DNA of 64,000 nucleotides from CBDFKU01 sp965248975. Its GTDB lineage: Bacteria > Chloroflexota > Dehalococcoidia > Lucifugimonadales > JAGWBF01. Below are positions 17,861 to 25,665 of this stretch, one piece after another. The stretch lies in NCBI GenBank assembly GCA_965248975.1, contig CBDFKU010000015.1, positions 124,001 through 188,000 of the forward strand. Reading direction: 5' to 3'. The translations under genes and the position numbers were made by a program. Below the pieces are notes generated by a model that had not been told where the DNA came from, made no database searches, and saw nothing but the letters and a program-made list of their open reading frames with translations. The stretch's first letter is position 1. Each line of letters starts with the position of its first letter.

Positions 17861-18349
17861 TTAATCCTGTCCCGGGCTCTTGCCCCAGCTGAAGGGGTAC
17901 TGCCAGGCCGTCCCCTCGGACAGATGAAAGAACAGGCCCCCGGAGCCCGGCGACGAAGTGTCGATGTTGCAGGCCTTATAGCCCACTGGGCTGGGTAGGG
18001 GCAGGGGCGGATCCACTCCCATGGCGCTGGTGAGGACGTTCCCTTTGGCCGTGAGCTCCGCGATCCACTCTTCGATGTTCTCCACAGCGTAGCCCACGTG
18101 GAGCAAGCCGGGGCCTTTGTCTTCCAGCATCTTGGCGAGTTGAGTGCCCTCCTTGAGGGGGGCCAGGAAGTCGACGACGGCATCACCCACCTGGTAGACC
18201 AGGATGGCCGCCTCGCCAGGCACATACTCGGTTATCCTACCCTCTTCCTTCTTCAGCCCGAAGTTCTTCTCCAGATAGGCGGCAACCTCGTCGAAATCCC
18301 TCACCAGATAGGTCACGTGGTGGACACCCAGGATCCTTCGATCGGCCAT
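17861..18349 (-). CDS. VOC family protein (methylmalonyl-CoA epimerase-like)
   Basis: A 162-residue VOC protein beginning ADRRILGVHHVTYLVRD. The paired modules keep the metal-type residues: His in VHHVTY, a His in LLHVGYAVEN, and a Glu-containing final strand. The overall pattern LHVGYAVENIEEWIAEL resembles methylmalonyl-CoA epimerase and lactoylglutathione lyase relatives. The start at 18349 follows GGAGGATGAG. The substrate is uncertain. Confidence 0.7.
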   Translation of the reverse strand: MADRRILGVHHVTYLVRDFDEVAAYLEKNFGLKKEEGRITEYVPGEAAILVYQVGDAVVDFLAPLKEGTQLAKMLEDKGPGLLHVGYAVENIEEWIAELTAKGNVLTSAMGVDPPLPLPSPVGYKACNIDTSSPGSGGLFFHLSEGTAWQYPFSWGKSPGQD

Positions 18350-18447
18350 CTCATCCTCCAAAGTCATTAGCGATCCAGGTCAATCGGGACGTTTCGGAGC
18401 GTAGCAGATCGCATTGGAGGTGTCAATCGAAAACGTGCTTGGCCGTA

Positions 18448-18477
18448 TTGACAATTCCTCTTGTCTCCTAATATACT
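18448..18477 (+). promoter_or_regulatory. Sigma70-type promoter of the tRNA-tuf cluster
   Basis: A perfect TTGACA (18448-18453), an 18-bp spacer and TATACT (18472-18477) lie about 70 bp before the first tRNA. It is the best -35/-10 pair in the window and is expected to drive the three tRNAs and tuf. Confidence 0.8.
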
Positions 18478-18547
18478 TAAACTCGACGTCAGTGCCCTTC
18501 AACGTGGCCCCGATCCGTCGGGGCCATGTGTTGATTCCGGCCCAAAC

Positions 18548-18620
18548 GCCCCAGTGGCGCAACGGTAGCGCAACCGATTTGTAATCGGTAGGTTGGTGGG
18601 TTCGAGTCCCCTCTGGGGCT
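18548..18620 (+). tRNA. tRNA-Thr (anticodon TGT)
   Basis: The 73-nt cloverleaf has a perfect acceptor stem GCCCCAG/CTGGGGC, a 5-bp anticodon stem ACCGA/TCGGT with loop TTTGTAA giving TGT, and the TTCGAGT T-loop. CCA is not encoded. One pair in the T-stem is a mismatch. Confidence 0.93.
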
Positions 18621-18690
18621 TCTCTATCCCCACGCGCAAGGGCGCATGTTGGCTCGGAATTGGGGGGTGTGCTAAACTGATATCACACCT

Positions 18691-18775
18691 GGAGGGGTGG
18701 GTGAGTGGCTTAAACCACCAGACTGTAAATCTGGCGCCCGGAAGGGCTTCGTAGGTTCGAATCCTACCCCCTCCA
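18691..18775 (+). tRNA. tRNA-Tyr (anticodon GTA)
   Basis: This 85-nt class II tRNA has a long variable arm. The anticodon stem CCAGA/TCTGG encloses CTGTAAA, giving GTA. The acceptor stem is GGAGGGG/CCCCTCC with discriminator A; CCA is not encoded. Confidence 0.95.
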
Positions 18776-18810
18776 CCGCGACCGTAAACGAATTCCAGTG
18801 ATGATAAAGA

Positions 18811-18882
18811 GCCCACATAGCTCAGCGGTAGAGCACGTTCTTGGTAAGAACGGGGTCGGCGGTTCAATCCCGCCTGTGGGCT
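18811..18882 (+). tRNA. tRNA-Thr (anticodon GGT)
   Basis: A 72-nt tRNA with acceptor stem GCCCACA/TGTGGGC and anticodon stem CGTTC/GAACG around TTGGTAA, giving GGT. Unlike its two neighbours it is directly followed by CCA (18883-18885). It ends 28 bp before tuf. Confidence 0.95.
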
Positions 18883-18910
18883 CCAGTGAAAGCTAAAGGG
18901 AGGAACTTAG

Positions 18911-20113
18911 ATGGCAAAGCAGCAGTTCGACCGGAGCAAGCCCCACGTAAACGTCGGGACTATAGGGCACGTTGACCACGGGAAGACAACTCTCACCTCG
19001 GCCATAACCACCGTCCTGCACGCTGCTGGCACGTCCACCACCGTCCGCCCGTTCGACTCCATAGACAACGCGCCGGAGGAGAAGGCCAGGGGCCTGACCA
19101 TAGCCATTTCCCATATCGAGTACGAGACCGAAAAGCGTCACTACGCTCACGTGGACTGTCCGGGTCATGCCGACTACGTAAAAAACATGATCACGGGGGC
19201 CGCCCAGATGGACGGCGGCATCCTCGTCGTCAGCGCCCCGGACGGCCCGATGCCCCAAACCCGAGAGCACATCCTGCTGGCCCGCCAGGTGGAGGTGCCC
19301 AAGATCCTCGTGGCCCTGAACAAGGTGGACGCCATGGAGGACCCGGAGTTGCTCGAGCTGGTGGAGCTAGAGGTGCGCGACCTCCTGAACCAATACGAGT
19401 TCCCCGGCGACGACACTCCCATCGTCAGGGTCAGCGCTCTGAAGGCCCTGGAGTGCGCCTGCGGCAAGAGGGAGTGCGAGTGGTGCGGCAAGATCCTGGA
19501 GCTCATGGACACCGTCGACGACTACATACCGCTTCCAGAGCGCATCACCGACCGGCCCTTCCTCATGCCCGTCGAAGACGTGTTCGGCATCAAGGGCCGC
19601 GGAACGGTGGTCACTGGCCGGGTAGAGCGTGGCGTGCTGAGCACCGGTGAAGACGTCGAGATCGTCGGGTTCGGTGAGGTAAGGAAGACCGTGGCAACCG
19701 GCCTGGAGATGTTCCACAAGAACCTGGGGACCACCGAGGCCGGCGATGCCGTGGGAATCCTCCTCAGGGGTGTGGAGCGAGAAGACGTAGAGCGAGGCCA
19801 GGTGCTGGCCAAGCCCGCCAGTATCCAGCCATACGCCAAGGCCGAAGCCGAGGTCTATGTCCTGAGCAGGGAGGAAGGCGGCCGCCATACCCCCTTCTTC
19901 AACGGCTACAAGCCTCAGTTCTACATCAGAACCTCGGACATCACCGGCCAGATTAAGCTCCCCGATGGCATGGAGATGGTTGTGCCCGGCGACAACATTA
20001 CAATGCAGATAGACCTGATCTACCCCATAGCTCTGGAAGAAGGGTTGAGGTTCGCCATCCGCGAAGGCGGACGAACCGTCGGCGCCGGGGTAATCACTAA
20101 GGTCTTGGAGTAA
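18911..20113 (+). CDS. tuf: Elongation factor Tu
   Basis: A 400-residue EF-Tu that delivers aminoacyl-tRNA to the ribosome. The GTPase motifs are intact: GHVDHGKT (19-26), DCPGH (82-86), NKVD (137-140) and the SALK region near 175. An insertion after SALKALE contains four cysteines (182, 184, 189, 192; CxCx4CxxC) that could bind metal and is, from memory, shared by Dehalococcoidia EF-Tu. GGGAGGAAC precedes the ATG. Three tRNA genes lie directly upstream and rpmG starts three bases after the stop, so it leads the secE-nusG-ribosomal-protein operon. Confidence 0.98.
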   Translation: MAKQQFDRSKPHVNVGTIGHVDHGKTTLTSAITTVLHAAGTSTTVRPFDSIDNAPEEKARGLTIAISHIEYETEKRHYAHVDCPGHADYVKNMITGAAQMDGGILVVSAPDGPMPQTREHILLARQVEVPKILVALNKVDAMEDPELLELVELEVRDLLNQYEFPGDDTPIVRVSALKALECACGKRECEWCGKILELMDTVDDYIPLPERITDRPFLMPVEDVFGIKGRGTVVTGRVERGVLSTGEDVEIVGFGEVRKTVATGLEMFHKNLGTTEAGDAVGILLRGVEREDVERGQVLAKPASIQPYAKAEAEVYVLSREEGGRHTPFFNGYKPQFYIRTSDITGQIKLPDGMEMVVPGDNITMQIDLIYPIALEEGLRFAIREGGRTVGAGVITKVLE

Positions 20114-20116
20114 GAT

Positions 20117-20287
20117 ATGGCCAGAAAGAGCACGGAGGCACGGATAATCATAACGCTGGCATGCCCCGATTGCCGGGAGCGGAACTACACCAGCACCAAG
20201 AACAGGCGCAACGATACCCAGAGGATGGAGTTCCGCAAGTACTGCCCACGTTGCCATGGACACAAGGTCCATAGAGAAGTGAGATAG
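20117..20287 (+). CDS. rpmG: 50S ribosomal protein L33
   Basis: A 56-residue ribosomal protein in the conserved tuf-rpmG-secE position. It has the zinc-binding pairs CPDC (16-19) and CPRC (43-46), so it is the Cys-containing form of L33, and the NYTSTKNRRN core typical of the family. The start is three bases after the tuf stop, implying coupling, and secE follows after four bases. Confidence 0.95.
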   Translation: MARKSTEARIIITLACPDCRERNYTSTKNRRNDTQRMEFRKYCPRCHGHKVHREVR

Positions 20288-20291
20288 AGAG

Positions 20292-20540
20292 TTGGCAAGG
20301 TCTTCGGCAAGAGGTGGTGGGTCCGGGATCATCAACCGAGACTCCTTCAAGCGAGGAGGCCCGGTACAGTTCTTCAAGGAGACTATATCCGAGCTCCGGA
20401 AGGCCGTTTGGCCCAGCCGCGAGGACACTGTCCGGCTCACCTACATCGTGATCATCCTCGCGGGCATCGCGGCGACCGCACTGAGCCTCGTCGACTACAT
20501 TCTGGGGGAGACCTTCCGCCAGTATGTCGTCCTCCCTTGA
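20292..20540 (+). CDS. secE: Preprotein translocase subunit SecE
   Basis: An 82-residue SecE of the short bacterial type. A basic N-terminus leads to the amphipathic FFKETISELRKAVWPSRED segment, the SecE signature that clamps SecY, and then a single transmembrane helix (about residues 49-70). It starts at TTG. Together with SecY it forms the protein-export channel. Its place between rpmG and nusG is conserved. Confidence 0.95.
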   Translation: MARSSARGGGSGIINRDSFKRGGPVQFFKETISELRKAVWPSREDTVRLTYIVIILAGIAATALSLVDYILGETFRQYVVLP

Positions 20541-20585
20541 CCCCTATAGACGCCGTAGCCCAGCCACGGGCCCAGAGAAGGGACT

Positions 20586-21149
20586 ATGACCGCTAGCGTA
20601 AGCGAAAAAGAAGTCCGCTGGTACATCATCCACACCTACTCCGGCCAGGAGGAGCGGGTCGAGAAGAACCTGGTGCAGCGGATCCAGAGCCTGGACATGC
20701 AGGACAAGATTTTCCGTGTCGTCGTGCCCACCGAGGAGGAGATCGTCCTCAAGGATGGAAAGCGGAGGCCGGAGAAGAAGAAGATTTTTCCCGGGTATAT
20801 CCTGGTGCAGATGTCCCTGGACGACGAGAGCTGGTACGTGGTGCGCAATACTCCAGGGGTAACCGGCTTCGTTTCCTCCGAGGACGAAGCCGAACGACGG
20901 CCTAAACCCGTTCCCCTGGAGGACAAGGAAGTGGAGGGCATCCTCCACCAGATCGAGTCAGGCCCCCCCAAGGTGACGGTTGGCTTTCAGAAGGGCCAGA
21001 TGGTTCGCATCTCGGCAGGCCCCTTCGCCGATTTCATCGGGTCCGTCAGCGATATTGACGCCAGCAAGGGCAAGGTCCGCGTCCTGGTCTCTTTCTTCGG
21101 CAGGGAGACCCCGGTGGAGCTGGACTTTCTTCAGGTAGATAAAATCTAG
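20586..21149 (+). CDS. nusG: Transcription termination/antitermination protein NusG
   Basis: A 187-residue NusG with an N-terminal NGN domain (WYIIHTYSGQEERVEKNL, and the segment KIFPGYILVQM) and a C-terminal KOW domain (GQMVRISAGPFADFIGSV). It binds RNA polymerase and couples transcription to translation and Rho. A short linker separates the domains around residue 125. It is followed after 9 bp by rplK. Confidence 0.97.
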   Translation: MTASVSEKEVRWYIIHTYSGQEERVEKNLVQRIQSLDMQDKIFRVVVPTEEEIVLKDGKRRPEKKKIFPGYILVQMSLDDESWYVVRNTPGVTGFVSSEDEAERRPKPVPLEDKEVEGILHQIESGPPKVTVGFQKGQMVRISAGPFADFIGSVSDIDASKGKVRVLVSFFGRETPVELDFLQVDKI

Positions 21150-21158
21150 GAGAGCACC

Positions 21159-21587
21159 TTGGGCAAGAAAGTCCGGTCCATCATCAAGCTACAGCTACAG
21201 GCAGGAAAGGCCACACCGGCCCCTCCGGTGGGACCAGCTCTGGGCCAGCATGGCGTGAACATCATGGCCTTCGTCAAAGAGTACAACGAGCGCACCGCTA
21301 CCCAGGCGGGCACCATAATACCCGCCCAGATAACGGTCTTCGAGGACCGGTCCTTTACCTTCGTCACCAAGACACCGCCGGCATCCGAGCTTCTGCGCAA
21401 GGCAGGCGGTGTGGAGAAGGGCGAGGCTCAGGCCGGACACGGCACCGTGGCATCCGTAAAACGGGCCTCCATCCGGGAGATAGCCGAGCTGAAGATGAAG
21501 GACCTGAACGCAGCGTCGGTGGAGAAGGCCATCAACATCATCGAGGGAACCGCCCGGAGCATGGGCATAGAAGTGGTCGAGGATTAA
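21159..21587 (+). CDS. rplK: 50S ribosomal protein L11
   Basis: A 142-residue L11 that starts at TTG (GKKVRSIIKLQLQAGKA) after AGGAGAGCACC. The proline-rich APPVGPALGQHGVNI motif of the N-terminal domain and the RNA-binding C-terminal domain are both complete. L11 forms the GTPase-associated centre with 23S rRNA. The stop is separated from the rplA start by two bases. Confidence 0.97.
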   Translation: MGKKVRSIIKLQLQAGKATPAPPVGPALGQHGVNIMAFVKEYNERTATQAGTIIPAQITVFEDRSFTFVTKTPPASELLRKAGGVEKGEAQAGHGTVASVKRASIREIAELKMKDLNAASVEKAINIIEGTARSMGIEVVED

Positions 21588-21589
21588 CG

Positions 21590-22306
21590 ATGCCTACTAG
21601 AAGCAAGCGCTACAGCGAGTTGGAAGCCAAGATCGACCGGGACAAGGAGTACGGCCCAGAGGAAGCCGTTTCCCTCCTCCAGGAGGCCTCCAGGGCCAAG
21701 TTCGACGAGACTGTAGAGCTCCACCTGCGCACCGGCGCAGATACCCGCCACGCCGACCAGCTGGTGCGAGGCGTCACCGTGCTGCCCCATGGTCTGGGCA
21801 AGGAGACACGGGTCCTGGTGTTCGCCAACGGTGAGGCCGCCATGATCGCCAAAGACGCCGGCGCCGATTACGTTGGAGAAGACGACCTGATCAAGCAAAT
21901 CGAGGGCGGATGGATCGAATTCGACGTCGGCCTCGCCGTCCCCGACGTCATGGCCAAGATTGGTCGCCTCGGGCGTATCCTGGGGCGGCGCGGGCTCATG
22001 CCGAATCCGAGGACAGGTACCATGGTCCAGCCGAGGGACCTACCCCGAATCATCGACGAGGCCAAGAAGGGGCGTCTGGAGTACCGCATGGACCGGACCG
22101 CCATCATCCACTCTCCATTAGGGAAGGTCAGTTTCACGCCGGAGCGGCTGCTGGCTAACCTCGCCTCGCTAGTGGACTCGGTGGTCAGGGCAAGACCTGC
22201 CGCCGTGAAGGGGACCTTCATCAGGTCCGCATACCTGACCTCCACCATGGGCCCTAGTATCAAGCTGAACCTGGCCGACCTCGTCGCCCTAAAACCAGAC
22301 GCGTAG
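21590..22306 (+). CDS. rplA: 50S ribosomal protein L1
   Basis: A 238-residue L1 of the mobile L1 stalk that guides E-site tRNA release. It opens with SKRYSELEAKIDRDKEY, and the signature GRLGRILGRRGLMPNPRTGT is present in the middle domain. The length is normal. It is the last gene before the L10 leader, which separates the L11-L1 from the L10-L12 part of the operon. Confidence 0.97.
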   Translation: MPTRSKRYSELEAKIDRDKEYGPEEAVSLLQEASRAKFDETVELHLRTGADTRHADQLVRGVTVLPHGLGKETRVLVFANGEAAMIAKDAGADYVGEDDLIKQIEGGWIEFDVGLAVPDVMAKIGRLGRILGRRGLMPNPRTGTMVQPRDLPRIIDEAKKGRLEYRMDRTAIIHSPLGKVSFTPERLLANLASLVDSVVRARPAAVKGTFIRSAYLTSTMGPSIKLNLADLVALKPDA

Positions 22307-22548
22307 GGAGACCATCGGCGGAAACTTTCGAGTCCACGGAGGCAACACTACAAATACCGGAATGGATGCCTGAGATAGCGGGTCCTCAAAGATTGAGGTT
22401 AAAGTCCACGCCCGCCGAGGTGACCAGGGAAGTTGAATTCCGAGTGATGTTCACTCGGAAATAGCAACACCGATGCCGCGATGGTTGTCAGAGCGGTGGC
22501 GGCCTTCCCTGCGCCTGGGCGCAGGGATTTTTATTAGAGGTAGCGCGT
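22307..22548 (+). promoter_or_regulatory. Ribosomal protein L10 leader
   Basis: The 242-bp non-coding stretch between rplA and rplJ has the expected position and elements of the L10 leader RNA, including a GCCGAGGTGACCAGGG segment and GGCGGCCTTCC before a terminator hairpin. In this class the L10-L12 complex binds its own mRNA leader and lowers expression. The assignment rests on position and structure, without a covariance search. Confidence 0.65.
22507..22535 (+). terminator. Attenuator/terminator hairpin before rplJ
   Basis: CCCTGCGC and GCGCAGGG form an 8-bp stem with a CTGG loop, followed directly by ATTTTTATT. It ends 13 bp before the rplJ start and is the likely L10-controlled attenuator. 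Confidence 0.75.
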
Positions 22549-23118
22549 ATGCCCACGAAGAAAAAGGTAGAGTTCGTTGAGGAGCTCAGGGAAAAGTTCG
22601 CCCGGTGCACGATTGCCGTGGCCACCGACTATACCGGTATCGGCGTGAACACCATGACCGAGCTAAGGCGGGCCATGCGGGACAAGCAGGTCGAGTACAG
22701 GGTAGTGAAGAACACCCTGACCTACCTGGCCGCCGACTCCGCCGATAGGCCCCAGATAAAGGACATCGTCCAGGGCCCAACCGCCCTGGCCTTCGGCTAC
22801 GAGGACCCGGTAACGGTCGCCAAGGCCCTGGAGGAATACATCAGGGTGAACCGCTCTGTCCTGACCATCAGAGGGGCTGTCTTGGACGGCCGGACCCTTT
22901 CGTCGGCAGATGTGAACATGCTGGCCAACCTGCCACCCAAGCCCCAGCTGGTGGCCCAGCTCCTGAGCCAGACCCAGGCCCCCTTGAGCGGCCTCCTGAG
23001 TCACCTACAGGCCCCGCTATACGGCCTGCTGGGAGCCCTGAACGGAACAATGACATCCCTTGGCTCCGTGCTACAGCAACGAGTGGAGCAGCTCCAGGCT
23101 CAAGGGGAGGCTGGTTAA
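22549..23118 (+). CDS. rplJ: 50S ribosomal protein L10
   Basis: A 189-residue L10, the base of the L12 stalk. The N-terminal rRNA-binding domain includes VVKNTLTYLAA, and the C-terminal helix that carries L12 dimers runs to the end with repeats of LSGLLSHLQAPLYGLLGAL. AGAGG lies before the ATG. It follows the leader and attenuator and precedes rplL by about 94 bp. Confidence 0.96.
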   Translation: MPTKKKVEFVEELREKFARCTIAVATDYTGIGVNTMTELRRAMRDKQVEYRVVKNTLTYLAADSADRPQIKDIVQGPTALAFGYEDPVTVAKALEEYIRVNRSVLTIRGAVLDGRTLSSADVNMLANLPPKPQLVAQLLSQTQAPLSGLLSHLQAPLYGLLGALNGTMTSLGSVLQQRVEQLQAQGEAG

Positions 23119-23212
23119 ACAAGCAACGTCCAGCCATTGCACTAACCGGAGCACCCCCGCAGCCCTCTTTCGCTCCGGGCAACACAAAATTGGTATCGTT
23201 AAAGGAGGAACC

Positions 23213-23605
23213 ATGACCAAGGACGAGATTCTTCAAGGGATCAAGGAGATGTCGGTGCTGGACCTGGCCCAGCTGGTGAAGGACCTAGAGACCGAGTTCG
23301 GCATCACTGCCGCCCCGATGGCCGTAGCGGCCGCTCCCGCTGCGGGCGGTGCCGCTCCCGCTGCGGCCGAGGCTGCGCCCGCCGAAGAGGAACAGTACGA
23401 GTTCGCGGTGGTGCTTCAGGATGTGGGCGCCAACAAGATAAACGTCATCAAAGCGGTACGCGAGGTCACGACGCTGGGACTCCGTGAGGCCAAGGAGCTG
23501 GTGGAGAGCGCACCGACAAAGGTCAAGGAGGGCGTCGCGCGCGAGGAAGCCGACAAGACGAAAGAGGCCCTCACAGCTGCAGGCGCCACGGTAAACGTCG
23601 AGTAA
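23213..23605 (+). CDS. rplL: 50S ribosomal protein L7/L12
   Basis: A 130-residue L7/L12, which recruits translation factors to the ribosome. The dimerisation domain (MTKDEILQGIKEMSVLDL) is joined by an Ala/Pro-rich hinge (about residues 36-60) to the conserved C-terminal domain with INVIKAVREVTTLGLREAK. The ATG at 23213 is chosen because AAAGGAGGAACC stands directly before it, although the frame is open further upstream. Confidence 0.97.
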   Translation: MTKDEILQGIKEMSVLDLAQLVKDLETEFGITAAPMAVAAAPAAGGAAPAAAEAAPAEEEQYEFAVVLQDVGANKINVIKAVREVTTLGLREAKELVESAPTKVKEGVAREEADKTKEALTAAGATVNVE

Positions 23606-23753
23606 ACGGGCTCCGGGAGGGCTGGACAGCCTCCTGGATGAGGCGGACCAAGCCTTTCCTGTCCATGGATACGGACGTAGAGGCGGATGAACTTCGTATC
23701 GACGTCCCAGCGGTGGCCGAGTGAACCCTATCCGGCCGCAAGGGAGGCTCACA

Positions 23754-24008
23754 TTGAGTCGGCGTAAAGACAGGGAGCGATTCCTGGAGAGCAAACGGCT
23801 AAACCCCGAGTACAGAGGGTTCCGCGGCCATGGTGTAGATTCCTCCGGCGCGGACGATTCCCCCCTGGAAATGGTGACCTGTTCCGTGTGTGGTAGAAGA
23901 CGCAACATCGCCCCGGGCGTCGCCAAGGAAGCCGGAGACTCCTACGTCTGCCTGAGCTGCCAAGAGGAGGCGGAGCGCCAGGCGGCAGCTGAAGGCGCCG
24001 CAGGCTAG
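23754..24008 (+). CDS. Small zinc-ribbon protein
   Basis: An 84-residue basic protein starting at a TTG preceded by AGGGAGG; an in-frame GTG at 23721 lacks a site. Residues 4-12 are highly charged (RKDRERFLE), and the C-terminal half has CSVCGRR and CLSC, a treble-cleft or ribbon-type zinc site. It follows rplL where rpoBC is expected in many bacteria, so a role linked to ribosomes or RNA polymerase is possible but unproven. I do not recognise a named family. Confidence 0.65.
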   Translation: MSRRKDRERFLESKRLNPEYRGFRGHGVDSSGADDSPLEMVTCSVCGRRRNIAPGVAKEAGDSYVCLSCQEEAERQAAAEGAAG

Positions 24009-24058
24009 CTGGCAGGACGCACCGGAAAGAGGGGGTACCTGCGAGCTATGCCCGCATC

Positions 24059-25453
24059 CTAACGGAACTCCGGCAGCTGGTCGTCCAGGTGGCTATAGGC
24101 GGTAGTAAGCTGTGAGTCGACTCCAGCCGCCCTGTCCTCAATGGTCAGATCTACCATGATGTCCGGCTCAACGCCGTTCCCCTGTATGAGCTTCCCCGAC
24201 GGGGTGTACCAGAGGGACACGGGCAGGTATATGGCGGACCCATCGCTCAGCAGCTGGTACACCCTCGTTGAGCCGTCGCCGAGTGTGGTCGTGCCCAGGA
24301 TGGTCGTTCGGCCAGCCTCCTTCAAGGCGGCGGCCACGGCTTCCGCCATGTTGCCAGTCCCGCCGTTGACGATGACCACGATGGGAAGCTCTCCTACAGC
24401 CAGGCCACCTTCCGCTATGAGCTGATCCCTTCGCTCACCATTCTTGCCCACTTCGTAGCTGAAGAGACCCTCGAGTAGGAACTCGCTGGCTACCCGGCGG
24501 GCCGCCTCCACCGAGAGGCCCTGATTGCTCCGAAGGTCCACGATCAAAGCGAGAGTATCGAGTTGGTTAAACTCCTCCAGGACATCCAGTAGCTCATCAT
24601 GGGTATGCTCCAGGAAGTCCGAAATATAGATATACCCTATAGAACCCGGCAAGAAGGAGCGGGCCACGGAGTCCTCGCGGATTTCGTCCCTGATAACGTC
24701 CACCTCGATTGGCTCTTCTTCACCGGTTCGCTCAACCAGCAGGGTTACCTTCGTGGCTGCCGGTCCGCGGACCTGACCGACGATCTCCCCTCGGTCCCGC
24801 CCCTCCACAGGCTCTCCATCGACCTGAAGAACCACGTCGCCCTCTTCCAATCCCGCCTTCGCCGCAGGGCTGTCTTCCATCGGGACCATCACCAGCTTGC
24901 CGTCCACGGTGTCGACGAAGGCGCCTATGCCCTGGTAGCTGGTTTCCAGCTCCTCCAAAGCCCTGGCGTAGGCCTCAGGGGTCAGGCGCACTATCGAATC
25001 GTCGCCCAGCATTTGCAGCAGCCCATTGATGGCTGTGTCCACCAGCTGAACGGCCGCGACGTCGGGCCACTTCTCCCGGAAGAGGGCAGACGCCTTCCAG
25101 ACGTCAACCAGCTCCTCCGGGACCCCGATGGGTGGCTGGGTTGTGACGCTGCCCAGCTCAGTCAAAAACGGATAGGGGGACCTCCCGTTGCGCTCCAGCA
25201 TGCTCAAGATCATGCTTCCCGTCACCTGCTGGGAATCCAGATCACCGGCTGCCACGTAAGAATTTTTGATGAGATCCCACGCCTCCCATGCCAGGCTCAT
25301 CTCGTCAGGAACCGGCTCCGGGGGAGGAACCTCCTCGGTGGGGTCGGCGTCGGTGCGGCTGCAAGCCAACAGGAGAAGGGCCACCGTCAGCAACGGAACG
25401 AGCCAAAGGGTGGGTAGAGCGGGCTTATTTGACCTCGAGGATGGCATCGTCAT
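24059..25453 (-). CDS. S41 (CtpA/Tsp-type) peptidase-like lipoprotein with lost catalytic residues
   Basis: A 464-residue exported lipoprotein (lipobox LLLLAC, Cys31) with a helical N-terminal region, a PDZ domain (about 170-255) and an S41 protease core. Aligned by eye with E. coli Tsp without gaps from the Ser430 region to Lys455, the nucleophile Ser is Asn368, the catalytic Lys is Asp393 and the Asp is Glu379. It is therefore probably a non-proteolytic relative that binds peptides or regulates another protease. It converges on the zinc-ribbon gene. Confidence 0.8.
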   Translation of the reverse strand: MTMPSSRSNKPALPTLWLVPLLTVALLLLACSRTDADPTEEVPPPEPVPDEMSLAWEAWDLIKNSYVAAGDLDSQQVTGSMILSMLERNGRSPYPFLTELGSVTTQPPIGVPEELVDVWKASALFREKWPDVAAVQLVDTAINGLLQMLGDDSIVRLTPEAYARALEELETSYQGIGAFVDTVDGKLVMVPMEDSPAAKAGLEEGDVVLQVDGEPVEGRDRGEIVGQVRGPAATKVTLLVERTGEEEPIEVDVIRDEIREDSVARSFLPGSIGYIYISDFLEHTHDELLDVLEEFNQLDTLALIVDLRSNQGLSVEAARRVASEFLLEGLFSYEVGKNGERRDQLIAEGGLAVGELPIVVIVNGGTGNMAEAVAAALKEAGRTTILGTTTLGDGSTRVYQLLSDGSAIYLPVSLWYTPSGKLIQGNGVEPDIMVDLTIEDRAAGVDSQLTTAYSHLDDQLPEFR

Positions 25454-25665
25454 CGCCTCTGGTACCAGGCTGATTGCGTCGCGTCACGCTCAGGATAGTG
25501 CTGGTCCAACGGGAGTGTCAAGGCGGGCAGCTACTCGGTAGCTGCTTTCGGCAGCGACAGTATGCAATCTATACGGAGAGCCTACCGTTGAAAAGCCGCA
25601 GACAAAGTCTCTAAAATGTAAAGGAGATATCGATCGACAGGTAACGCCGGTCGGACCGCGATACT

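Noticed and set aside
19367..20440. Long antisense open frames, for example here, at 6089-7165 and at 49818-51086
   Set aside because: They lie opposite strongly supported genes and are expected in GC-rich coding DNA; none shows domain motifs or its own ribosome site.
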